Below, in pieces: positions 7,705-15,850 of a DNA stretch of 60,862 bases. Made by a program: the position numbers and the translations under genes. This DNA is from Methanolobus sp. Its GTDB lineage: Archaea > Halobacteriota > Methanosarcinia > Methanosarcinales > Methanosarcinaceae. Location: NCBI RefSeq assembly GCF_016278385.1, contig NZ_JADQBY010000040.1:1-60862 (forward strand), written 5' to 3'. Below the pieces are notes generated by a model, which was not told the DNA's origin, made no database searches, and worked only from the letters and a program-made list of their open reading frames with translations. Within the stretch, counting starts at the first letter, position 1, and every line of letters begins with the position of its first letter.

Positions 7705-10284
7705 TCATCCTTTCTTTACAGTTACCCAGAAAACACTACCTTTTCCTTTAGGATTGTCCTCGACGCCGAATTTTCCGTCATGCAATTCTACTATTCTTTT
7801 TACTATGGCAAGTCCAAGTCCTGTTCCTTTGATACCTTTTTTATCGGCACGGTGGAAACGAGTGAACAGCAGAGGTTTTTCATTATCTGAAATGCCAATT
7901 CCATAATCTGTAACACTTATCTTCCACATGCTTCCCTCGTCGGTGAAAGCTATTTCTATATTGCTCTTTTCAGGACTGTACTTTATAGCGTTGGAAATGA
8001 GGTTTACAAAAACCTCTTCAATAACAGGATTAATTATAGAATGGCATGTTTCATGTCCACTGATAATAATATCATGTTCTTTCAATTCCAACTGTGTTCT
8101 AAAACTATCAATAACCATTTTGAAGATAGGAACAATATCTATCTTTTCAAAAGTAATTTCATCTTCCCTCTGCAATTTTGCCAGTTTAGTAGCCGTTTCA
8201 AGTAGTTCAATAAGCCTGTCGTTATTATCTCTTACTTTTTCTGCCAATTTATGTGTTTGTTCATCTTTTATAGCAAGAAGAAGTTCTTCAGTATAACCTT
8301 TGATAACACTTGCAGGAGTCAGTAAGTCATGTCTGATAATGTCTGTAAAAAGGTCTTTGAGTTCATTCGACTGTCTAAGTTCACCAGCGTATCTTTTTAG
8401 TCTTTCCTCTGATTTCTTCCTTTCAGTGATATCCCTGGCAACTGAAATAATAGCCTGTTCACCTTTATATTCAATTAGTTTTGAATTGATTTCTAGTGGT
8501 AACAAAGTTCCGTCTTTGTGAACATGGTATAGTTCAAACATGATATTTTTCTCTTTTAAAATCCGTCTGGTATAACCGTCCATCAAAGGTTTTACTTCCG
8601 GTTTAAGCATATCATGTGGTGTCATTTCAAGCATTTCTTCCTTAGTATAACCGGTAGAATGAATTACAGCCATGTTTACGTCTATGAATTTTCCATATGG
8701 TTTATAAATATATATCTGGTCATCAACATGGTCAAATATTGCTTTCAGATTTTTTTCAGACTCTATAAGCATGGCCTCTATTTTTCTGTTCTCAGTGATG
8801 TCTTCACCTGAACTGATCATACCAATCCGTTTACCAGTTTCATCTTCAAGTGGAACATCATGCCAGAATATTAATCTCTCATCCCCTGTTTTCGTTAGCA
8901 AGAGGTTCTCAAAATACTGTGGTGGAGTTAGTTCGCCATCCATAACTTTATAAAAATTCTGTCTGGTCATCTCTCTTACACTTTCAGGCAAGAAATCATC
9001 GAACCAGTTCTTGCCTATGATATCATCTTTAGGATATCCGAGGACATCAGCCCCGATCTGATTGACAAAAATTATTTCAGAATCACTGTTAACTATTCCT
9101 ATAATAGAACCTACAACATCAAGATAATTCTCAAGCCTGTCTCTCTCTTTCTGAAGCAGATCTTGACTACGTTTTCTTTCGCTGATGTCCCGCACGATAA
9201 GAAGCTCAGCATTCTCACCTGCATAATCAATCACAGACACATTAATTTCTGCCGGGATATCTTTATTTTCTTTTGTCACCATATCTATGCTGAATATACT
9301 GTTCTCATCTGAATTGCCATTTCGCTTACTGAACCAATCAAGGCATTTATGGTGATCATATTGTGAAATTAACTCCAGATAATCTTTATTGATGAGGTCA
9401 TTGTGTGTGTATCCGGTAATATTGAGAATTTTTAAATTTGTAAACTTTATTTTTCCTTCCTGAACTATGATGATACCATCATTTCCTTTTTCCACTATGG
9501 TTGAATACTTTTTCTCTGATTCATGTAATTCAGATTCAGTCTGTTTCGTCTCTGAGATATCTTTTGCTACACAGATAAATGCTGTATCTTCAGAATCTTC
9601 AAGTGGTTTGCATGTTATGCTCAGTTGGATTATTTCCCCGTCACAATTATGTTCAACCTCAAATTTCGAACATCCAGTTTCGATTGCGTTCCTTAAAAGA
9701 GAAGATTTATCTATATCAGTTGTACACTGGGACAATATACTACTGATGTTCATCTGCAGTAGCTCCTCAATAGTATGACCTAGACAATTCACAAATTTTT
9801 TATTAAAATCTATTATATTGCCTTTTGAATCTACAATAAATATGTGGTCTTCAAGTTTTTCACAATAATTTCTTGTTTTCTTTTCCAGTTCTTTTAAATC
9901 TACAACTTCTCTTCTTTTTTCAAAAAAAACAGATATCATTCTGGAAATAAGCTGAAGAAGTTTTTCATAACCATTTATCAGCTCTATATCTTCTATAATT
10001 GCTTTATTTTTGTTTTTGATAGTAATCTCAATAAAGCCTTCTTTTTTTCCCTTAATAACAATGTCACTGGTAAGAATAAAATCATTTTTTCCACAGGCAA
10101 ATGATTCACATCTTTTATCCATCCATTCTACCCTGACAGCTACATTTTCAGGTTCAGAAAAAAAAGATGGGATTTTATCTACAAGTACTTTTAATACTTC
10201 TTCGATGGGTGCCTGATCAAGAATATTATCTACTATGTCTGCTATGTTTTCGATGGCATATTCAGTGTTTTTAGGAGTTCTCAT
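7705..10284 (-). CDS. Soluble multi-PAS sensor histidine kinase
   Basis: 859 residues with no membrane segments, so cytoplasmic. Order: an N-terminal region with short helices (1-110); four PAS domains at about 116-235 (HIFIVDSKGNIIDFN), 250-370 (DGIIIVQEGKIKFTN), 385-505 (IGIVNSDSEIIFVN) and 510-635 (QIYIYKPYGKFIDVN); HisKA with phospho-acceptor H652 in IIRHDLLTPASVIKGY; and HATPase with NLISNAIKYSP (N box), DYGIGIS (G1) and GTGLGLAIVKRI (G2). It would autophosphorylate in response to a ligand or redox signal sensed by PAS. No response regulator is nearby, as is common for methanosarcinal kinases. Transcribed alone. The signal cannot be deduced. Confidence 0.93.
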   Translation of the reverse strand: MRTPKNTEYAIENIADIVDNILDQAPIEEVLKVLVDKIPSFFSEPENVAVRVEWMDKRCESFACGKNDFILTSDIVIKGKKEGFIEITIKNKNKAIIEDIELINGYEKLLQLISRMISVFFEKRREVVDLKELEKKTRNYCEKLEDHIFIVDSKGNIIDFNKKFVNCLGHTIEELLQMNISSILSQCTTDIDKSSLLRNAIETGCSKFEVEHNCDGEIIQLSITCKPLEDSEDTAFICVAKDISETKQTESELHESEKKYSTIVEKGNDGIIIVQEGKIKFTNLKILNITGYTHNDLINKDYLELISQYDHHKCLDWFSKRNGNSDENSIFSIDMVTKENKDIPAEINVSVIDYAGENAELLIVRDISERKRSQDLLQKERDRLENYLDVVGSIIGIVNSDSEIIFVNQIGADVLGYPKDDIIGKNWFDDFLPESVREMTRQNFYKVMDGELTPPQYFENLLLTKTGDERLIFWHDVPLEDETGKRIGMISSGEDITENRKIEAMLIESEKNLKAIFDHVDDQIYIYKPYGKFIDVNMAVIHSTGYTKEEMLEMTPHDMLKPEVKPLMDGYTRRILKEKNIMFELYHVHKDGTLLPLEINSKLIEYKGEQAIISVARDITERKKSEERLKRYAGELRQSNELKDLFTDIIRHDLLTPASVIKGYTEELLLAIKDEQTHKLAEKVRDNNDRLIELLETATKLAKLQREDEITFEKIDIVPIFKMVIDSFRTQLELKEHDIIISGHETCHSIINPVIEEVFVNLISNAIKYSPEKSNIEIAFTDEGSMWKISVTDYGIGISDNEKPLLFTRFHRADKKGIKGTGLGLAIVKRIVELHDGKFGVEDNPKGKGSVFWVTVKKG

Positions 10285-10464
10285 TTCCTATTGCCCCGCG
10301 GTATATTATGAGTGAGATTATGCATTAAAATATAGGAACATTCCCACTAACCAATTGCCTTTATGTTTTTTAGAGTTATAAATATATCCATGACAAATAT
10401 ATTTTATTGATATATTTATAAGTAGTTTTTGTATTGTGGCTGAAAAAGAATGATATGTTGGATT

Positions 10465-11754
10465 TCAGGCATATATATAGCTTTCAATAAAGCTAATATC
10501 CTGACTTGAAGCAGAACTGGCAATCTGAATATATTCTGAATTATCAATGCCGTTTTCATAACTTATGAATTGCTGGTTCATGTCTTGTAAAGTATCAATA
10601 CCTGTTGTCTTATATAATGTGTATGTCAGAGAGAATGCTTTCTTGTATCCAAAATCCACTCGCTCTTCAGTTGAATCATCAAGGCTTTCAGGTGTACTCC
10701 AATCGGATAATGGATAATCACACTCATTTTTCAGATTTTCATATTTGTTAAGGAATCTGTCACGCCTTGATTCTGCTTCTTCGGGTTCTATTTCAGCCAA
10801 TATCATATAGGTATATAAATCAGCATACCCTTCATCCATCCATAACTGATCAAAGTTGCAGGCACGTGTCCAGTAATGTGCCAGCTCATGAATGAGTATT
10901 CCGTGGTTGGATGTATATAGTAACCAGATTCCATTCTTGCCTTCGTTATATCCTCCATATCCGCCGGTTTCGGTTATGTTTGCCTGTGTAATGGTAATGT
11001 TGTAATTTGCAGGATATGCAAATCCCCATTTATTTTCAAGTAATTTCAGACTTTCGATGGTTGTCTGCATGGTGTCCTGTGCCCATTCCTCTTCGCCTTC
11101 CCAGTATATTACTTCTACATCCACATCTTTTTCGCTTAAATGGGCTGTATCTTTTAGCGTCAGGCGTGGTGAGGCTCTTACTGAATTTACAACACAGGCT
11201 GTATCCCATTTCTGTCCTTTTTCGAATTTATAAATGCTTGAATACATTTTTTCTTCTACTTTGTAATCGTCCCTGCTTAAGTACGTATCAAAATCAGATG
11301 GTACTTCGAGTGTAACTTCAATGTTATCTCCGTATTCATTTAAGGAAAAGACAGCTGTGTTCTTGTTTATTTCAAGTTTATAGCTCACATAGAATGTGTA
11401 ACTCTCTTCGTACCAGACTTTATTGTTGAAATAAAATACGTAGTATCCTTCTGGTGCCATGTAATAATCCATTGAATCTTTACTGTCATAAGCCTGGATG
11501 TCCATTGCACCTTTGGGCAAGTAATAGTTGTAATTTGAATAGTATCCTCTCCAGTAGCTGGTATTACTGTTGTCATTATGGAATGTGATTTCCTTGGAGA
11601 CTTCCACAATTCCATCTTCGGGGATAAGTTTGTAGCTGGAACTGATGTCTGTAGAAATATCATTGGCACCTGCTACTGTTATTTGGATAGTACACAGGAA
11701 CATAATTAAAATAATTGTCCCTGCAAGTAAGCTACGTTTTTTAGAATATCTCAT
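10465..11754 (-). CDS. Secreted M1-like zinc metallopeptidase
   Basis: 429 residues. An N-terminal signal peptide (SKKRS, then a hydrophobic core to about residue 28) implies export. A beta-rich domain precedes a gluzincin core: HELAH (H289, E290, H293), then WMDEGYADLYTY with the third zinc ligand probably E308. The spacing H-x14-E is shorter than the x18 of classical M1 aminopeptidases, and GAMEN is absent. Upstream, NITITQANITETGGYGGYNE resembles the substrate-cleft strand of M1 enzymes. It probably degrades or trims peptides at the cell surface. No C-terminal anchor is seen, so it may be free or held by the short C-terminus. Monocistronic. Confidence 0.8.
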   Translation of the reverse strand: MRYSKKRSLLAGTIILIMFLCTIQITVAGANDISTDISSSYKLIPEDGIVEVSKEITFHNDNSNTSYWRGYYSNYNYYLPKGAMDIQAYDSKDSMDYYMAPEGYYVFYFNNKVWYEESYTFYVSYKLEINKNTAVFSLNEYGDNIEVTLEVPSDFDTYLSRDDYKVEEKMYSSIYKFEKGQKWDTACVVNSVRASPRLTLKDTAHLSEKDVDVEVIYWEGEEEWAQDTMQTTIESLKLLENKWGFAYPANYNITITQANITETGGYGGYNEGKNGIWLLYTSNHGILIHELAHYWTRACNFDQLWMDEGYADLYTYMILAEIEPEEAESRRDRFLNKYENLKNECDYPLSDWSTPESLDDSTEERVDFGYKKAFSLTYTLYKTTGIDTLQDMNQQFISYENGIDNSEYIQIASSASSQDISFIESYIYA

Positions 11755-12020
11755 TATTCTCTAATGAACATACTGAATGTACACCGTTTAAACTGTTATG
11801 TCATTAAATTTGGATATATGGCCATGATAAATCTATTTGTGTACATGTATTTATAAAAATTCAGTCTAAAATATAAATATATGTAGTCACAATTGAATAT
11901 ATATGTACAAATATAAATTGCAGGTAAGCTTTTTTTATAAGAGTCCTGTTATCATGGACCATTATAGCAAATCATTTAAAGATGTACTCATATGTGAGGA
12001 TATTTTGCGGAGATGTTCCT
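11755..12020. promoter_or_regulatory. Divergent promoter region, metallopeptidase / phenylacetate-CoA ligase
   Basis: 266 bp of AT-rich DNA between divergent genes. TATA-like boxes include AAAATATAAATATATG near 11869-11883 and GAATATATATG near 11895-11905. The region ends in GGAG (12009-12012), the ribosome site of the ligase gene. Confidence 0.4.
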
Positions 12021-13322
12021 ATGAGATACTGGCAGCCAAAATACGAAACAATGAAAAAGGACGAACTTGCTGAATTACAATTAAAACGCTTAAAGAAGAC
12101 GGCTGCAGCAGTCTATAATAATGTTCCTTTCTACAGGGAAAATTTCCGGGAACTTGGAATAAGTCCAGATGATATCAAATCGCTGGATGATATCAGCAAG
12201 TTACCTACCACAAAAAAAACGGATCTTCGGGATAATTATCCCTTTGGACTCTTTGCCGTTCCAAAAAAGGATGTTGTGAGGATTCACGCTTCATCAGGTA
12301 CAAGTGGAAAACCTACCGTTGTCGGTTACACTAAAAATGATATTGAGACATGGTCTGACCTTATGGCAAGAAACCTTACCATGGTAGGTCTTGACAGTAA
12401 TGATGTTTTCCAGAATGCTGTGAACTACGGACTTTTCACAGGTGGTCTTGGTTTTCACTACGGTGTGGAACGCATGGGTGCCATGACAGTTCCAAGCGGC
12501 ACAGGCAATACCTGCAGACAGCTTGAGATGATGATGGATTTCGGTGTTACTGCAGTACACTGTACTCCTTCTTATGCTCTTTATCTTGCAGAAACCGCAA
12601 AGGAAATGGACATCGTGGACAAGCTTTCTCTTAAGGTTGGATGTTTTGGCGCTGAACCATGGTCATCCAACACAAGAAAACAACTGGAGAACTCCTTGAA
12701 CATTAAAGCTTACGATTCCTATGGTCTTTCGGAGCTCATGGGTCCGGGAGTTGCTTTTGAATGTGAAGAGCAGGATGGTCTTCACGTATGGAGTGACCAC
12801 TTCTTTGTGGAAGTACTTGATGAGAATGGTGACCAGGTTGCCGAAGGCGAGAAAGGAGAACTTGTACTCACATCACTTACAAAGGAAGCACTGCCAATTA
12901 TCAGATACAGGACCGGAGACATCACAAGATTGCTCGAAAGTGAGTGTTCATGTGGTCGAACAACGCCCCGTATATCAAGACTTCTCGGAAGAGCCGATGA
13001 TATGCTTATTGTCAGGGGTATAAACGTATTCCCTTCACAGATTGAAGATGTCATAGTCAATATTCCGGAGGTAACAGAGCATTTCCAGGTCATCCTTGAC
13101 AGGAATGTAAAGATGCTTGATGAGATCACGGTAAAAGTGGAACTTGAGGAAAATGCATTCACTGGTGAACTGAAAGACCTTGCTGCTGTACGCAGACATG
13201 TTGAGAATGAGCTAAAGGGCGTGCTTAATATAAGGACCAATGTGGAACTTGTCGAGAAGGGTACTATCCCACGTTCAGAGGGTAAGTCAAAGAAGGTCGT
13301 TGACAGAAGAAATGCTCTTTAA
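12021..13322 (+). CDS. paaK: Phenylacetate-CoA ligase (AMP-forming)
   Basis: 433 residues from the chosen ATG at 12021; an in-frame ATG at 11982 has no ribosome site, whereas GGAG lies 8 nt before 12021. PaaK signatures are clear: the ATP loop HASSGTSGKPTVVGYT, YGLSELMGPGVAFEC, YRTGDIT, CGRTTPRISRLLGRADDMLI and RGINVFPSQIEDVI. The enzyme activates an aryl acid such as phenylacetate with ATP and CoA. In methanogens these ligases are thought to feed indolepyruvate- or 2-oxoacid:ferredoxin oxidoreductases, allowing aromatic amino acids to be made from aryl acetates. The stop is 41 nt before the methanogenesis marker 8 gene, suggesting one operon. The exact substrate is not shown by sequence. Confidence 0.92.
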   Translation: MRYWQPKYETMKKDELAELQLKRLKKTAAAVYNNVPFYRENFRELGISPDDIKSLDDISKLPTTKKTDLRDNYPFGLFAVPKKDVVRIHASSGTSGKPTVVGYTKNDIETWSDLMARNLTMVGLDSNDVFQNAVNYGLFTGGLGFHYGVERMGAMTVPSGTGNTCRQLEMMMDFGVTAVHCTPSYALYLAETAKEMDIVDKLSLKVGCFGAEPWSSNTRKQLENSLNIKAYDSYGLSELMGPGVAFECEEQDGLHVWSDHFFVEVLDENGDQVAEGEKGELVLTSLTKEALPIIRYRTGDITRLLESECSCGRTTPRISRLLGRADDMLIVRGINVFPSQIEDVIVNIPEVTEHFQVILDRNVKMLDEITVKVELEENAFTGELKDLAAVRRHVENELKGVLNIRTNVELVEKGTIPRSEGKSKKVVDRRNAL

Positions 13323-13363
13323 ATACATTGAAGAATTATAGTTCTTATAAAAGGTGAAAAACA

Positions 13364-14212
13364 ATGCCACATGTAATGGAAATATTGGGAAAGGCTAGAG
13401 TTGTTGTGGATAACGGAGAAGTTGTAGAGGTTAGTGAACCTCTTATCAGCTGGTGTCCGATTTTTGAAAAGACTCGGGGCATCACTGAGATAACAAAGGA
13501 AGAGATTAAGAAGAATATGGAATTCCGAATCCTGGATTTTGGTCTATTTACAAGTAAACGTCAGCTTGACATGGATGTCTTTGTTGGATTTGGTGCTTCC
13601 GAGACTATGATGACAGGACTTAACCGAGGTCTTCTTGACACAACGGTTACCGCATGTGATGGCGCAGGTTCTGTGATATCCAACAACCCAAATCTTGTAC
13701 AGGGTATGGGTGCCCGTATTTCCGGTCTCGTTGAGACGGAACCCATTGATGAAACCATCAACGGTATAACTGAGCGTGGCGGAATCGTCTTTGATCCATC
13801 AACTGCAAAACTAGATCCGGTTGCCGCTACCAGGAAGGCTGCCGGACTTGGCTATCAGAAGATAGCAGTAACCGTTGTTTTCCCAGAGACTGCAAAGCAG
13901 TTAAGGGAACTGGAATCTGAACTGGACCTCGAGCTGACCATAATTGGTGCACATGTAACCGGTATTGACAGGGATTTTGCACAGGAGCTCTTGAACAATG
14001 TAGATATTGTTACCAGCTGTGCATCAAAAAATATACGTGACCTTGTTAAACCACTTGTACAGGTCGGGAATGCAGTGCCTCTTTTCGGACTTACGCAAAG
14101 GGGAAAGGAACTGCTTCTTGAAAGAGCAAAGGAAGTTGATTCACCTTTGCTTGTAAGTTCTATGAAATTACCTTCATTGCCTGATAACAGGCAGCCAAAA
14201 GAGCTGGTTTGA
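13364..14212 (+). CDS. Methanogenesis marker 8 protein (DUF2099)
   Basis: 282 residues matching the methanogenesis marker 8 family at full length: an N-terminal MEILGKARVVVDNGEVVEV, LISWCPIFEK, then DVFVGFGASETMMTGLNRGL, TACDGAGSVISNNPNLVQGM and TSCASKNIRDLVKPLVQVG. Families of this kind are nearly confined to methanogens, but the biochemical role of this one is unknown to me. The start has AAAGGTGA upstream. It lies 41 nt after phenylacetate-CoA ligase on the same strand and is followed by a convergent hotdog thioesterase. The central GxGASE/GAGSVI segments suggest a nucleotide- or cofactor-binding alpha/beta fold, which is inference. Confidence 0.9.
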   Translation: MPHVMEILGKARVVVDNGEVVEVSEPLISWCPIFEKTRGITEITKEEIKKNMEFRILDFGLFTSKRQLDMDVFVGFGASETMMTGLNRGLLDTTVTACDGAGSVISNNPNLVQGMGARISGLVETEPIDETINGITERGGIVFDPSTAKLDPVAATRKAAGLGYQKIAVTVVFPETAKQLRELESELDLELTIIGAHVTGIDRDFAQELLNNVDIVTSCASKNIRDLVKPLVQVGNAVPLFGLTQRGKELLLERAKEVDSPLLVSSMKLPSLPDNRQPKELV

Positions 14213-14271
14213 TCATCCAGCTTTTTTAACTGTTTTTTGAATGTTTTGATTTTATTATTGTACAATATGTT

Positions 14272-14697
14272 TTACTTTTCAGGAATTTCAAGTTTGTTCT
14301 TTTTTCTGTAAGCCATTCCATTGAATATAGCTACAATATCTCCCTCATCATCAGTTACATGGACTACATACGTTGATATCTTTGGGTTTATGGAGGTTTC
14401 TTTAGCTTCAGCATAAAGTGTCCCTTTAATTGCGGCTTTAACGTAGGCTATGTCCACATTAATAGCAACTGCTACATTCCCGTGGGAGTTGGATGCAGCG
14501 GCAAAAACCATGTCCGCTAGAGTAAAAATAGCTCCTCCGTGGACCGTACCCAATATATTGAGGTGTCTTTTTTCAATTTCCATCTCTGCTTTTGCATATC
14601 CCTTTGAAATAAATGTGAGATTCATACCTGAATTTGACGCAAAACATTCCTGTGAGAAATATCTTTTGATATCATCCATGTTTTCTTGTGTTTCCAT
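14272..14697 (-). CDS. PaaI-type hotdog thioesterase
   Basis: About 141 residues with the PaaI hotdog signature GTVHGGAIFTLADMVFAAAS, followed by a VDIAYVKAA strand. PaaI-type enzymes hydrolyse aryl- or acyl-CoA thioesters. Placed convergent to phenylacetate-CoA ligase and marker 8, it could relieve dead-end acyl-CoA made by the ligase. The ATG at 14697 has GAGGG just upstream; an in-frame ATG at 14709 is also possible. The substrate is not determined. Confidence 0.88.
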   Translation of the reverse strand: METQENMDDIKRYFSQECFASNSGMNLTFISKGYAKAEMEIEKRHLNILGTVHGGAIFTLADMVFAAASNSHGNVAVAINVDIAYVKAAIKGTLYAEAKETSINPKISTYVVHVTDDEGDIVAIFNGMAYRKKNKLEIPEK

Positions 14698-14872
14698 GCT
14701 TTCCCTCATCTGAATTATGTCTATCTTCTCTGTTTTTCTGGTACTTATCTATTGTTGATTGGATTTCACTAATCGTTCACAATTGTTCGTAACAATACAA
14801 AGCAAATGATTAATAATGATAAATAGAAGTAAGTTTTATATAGTATCAAGTCAATGATTGTCATGATAAAAC

Positions 14873-14986
14873 ATGACAGAATATCACGTTAACCACAATT
14901 CATACAGTTTCGGAACAGTTCTTGTTTCTCTTATGGTAGCTCTCTTGACATACTATTCATTCCTCAGCTACCATGGTGTAGTTTAA
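14873..14986 (+). CDS. Putative 37-residue single-span membrane protein
   Basis: ATG at 14873 opens a 37-codon frame: a polar N-terminus MTEYHVNHNSYSFG, then a hydrophobic span TVLVSLMVALLTYYSFLS, then YHGVV. A TATA-like TTTTATATAGT at about 14833-14843 lies about 30 nt upstream, which suits an archaeal promoter with a very short leader; no ribosome site is present. A stable hairpin follows at 15038. The promoter, membrane span and hairpin together make it plausible. No homologue is recognised. Confidence 0.45.
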   Translation: MTEYHVNHNSYSFGTVLVSLMVALLTYYSFLSYHGVV

Positions 14987-15037
14987 GCTTTTACGTGTAC
15001 CACACAAATATACAAAACTGAGTAAGGGGTTTACTGT

Positions 15038-15083
15038 GGAAAAGGGCAAATGGGTTATCCATCATCCATTTGCATTCTTTTCC
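15038..15083. other. Long imperfect hairpin downstream of the small ORF
   Basis: GCAAATGG (15046-15053) pairs perfectly with CCATTTGC (15066-15073) around a 12-nt loop. Outside a small internal loop, GGAAAAG pairs with CTTTTCC. It may end transcription of the 37-residue ORF or protect RNA. There is no poly-T tail, so its role is open. Confidence 0.45.
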
Positions 15084-15212
15084 TATGTGCTACCTGACTT
15101 TTATGCTTTTAATAAGGCATTAAGATTATGAAATAAAAAATACTTCTGTTTTTTAGAAGAAATATAGATGGACAGTGATTGTCCATCTGATGCTTATGCA
15201 AAAATATAACTT

Positions 15213-15525
15213 TTAATAGCTGACCATATCCCTGTAACCAAATACTTTTTTGTAATCCAGATAGTATGCTGTTACAGGTTCCACTTTTAAAAGCATATTG
15301 TCGTTATCTACAGGCATGTCAATCATAAAAGGGAACTTTTCAAGCATTAACTGGAATGCTTTTAACAATTTTACGTGTATCCTTTCCGGAACCAAAATAA
15401 ACTACTGCATCATCTGATACTTATCCCATGGTATGTACCATTGTTTTTCCATTTGCATCCACAGCTCCCCAGTTTCATCCAATTATGACTACTAAGGTAG
15501 TCAAATATTTTTTGTTTAATTTCAT
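15213..15525 (-). pseudogene. Decayed PPOX-class flavin-binding protein gene
   Basis: One minus-strand frame from about ATG 15525 reads MKLNKKYLTTLVVIIG, stop, NWGAVDANGKTMVHTMG, stop, VSDDAVVYFGSGKDTRKIVK and SIPVNA, stop. A shifted frame then continues EKFPFMIDMPVDNDNMLLKV, EPVTAYYLDYKKVFGYRDMV and SY to 15213. The pieces align in order with pyridoxamine-5'-phosphate-oxidase-like general-stress flavoproteins (VDENGKPMVHT, YFGTGKNTRKVK, LDYSKGFGHRD). At least three stops and one frame change show true decay. It is unrelated in sequence to the intact PPOX-ferredoxin fusion at 55.5 kb. Confidence 0.65.
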
Positions 15526-15850
15526 TTGATAATTTGTTACACTTACATATATTGATACTAAATACAATGACCCTTCAAATTCAAAAAGTTTTGTCAGATT
15601 CCACTATATAAATGATAGTGTACTTGTCCTGTCATTATTTCCGTTTCTAATTAAATTTAATGCCAGTAATATAATTCTACTGTTTAATTGGTGCTATTTA
15701 AATATAATTTAAAATGTTGTGCAAAATATTTATATTATGCGACGCAATTATTTATTCAGTTAAGTGAAGCAATAACTATACTTGTATGATATAATAGTCT
15801 GCATATTGAAGATTGCTAAACACATGTGAAATACATGGTATAGGGGGATA
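15526..15850. promoter_or_regulatory. AT-rich upstream region of the second histidine kinase
   Basis: No ORF seen. Several TATA-like stretches occur, including AAATATAATTTAAAA near 15699-15713 and AATATTTATATTATGCGACG near 15726-15745. The AGGGGGA ribosome site is at 15842-15848. Confidence 0.35.
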
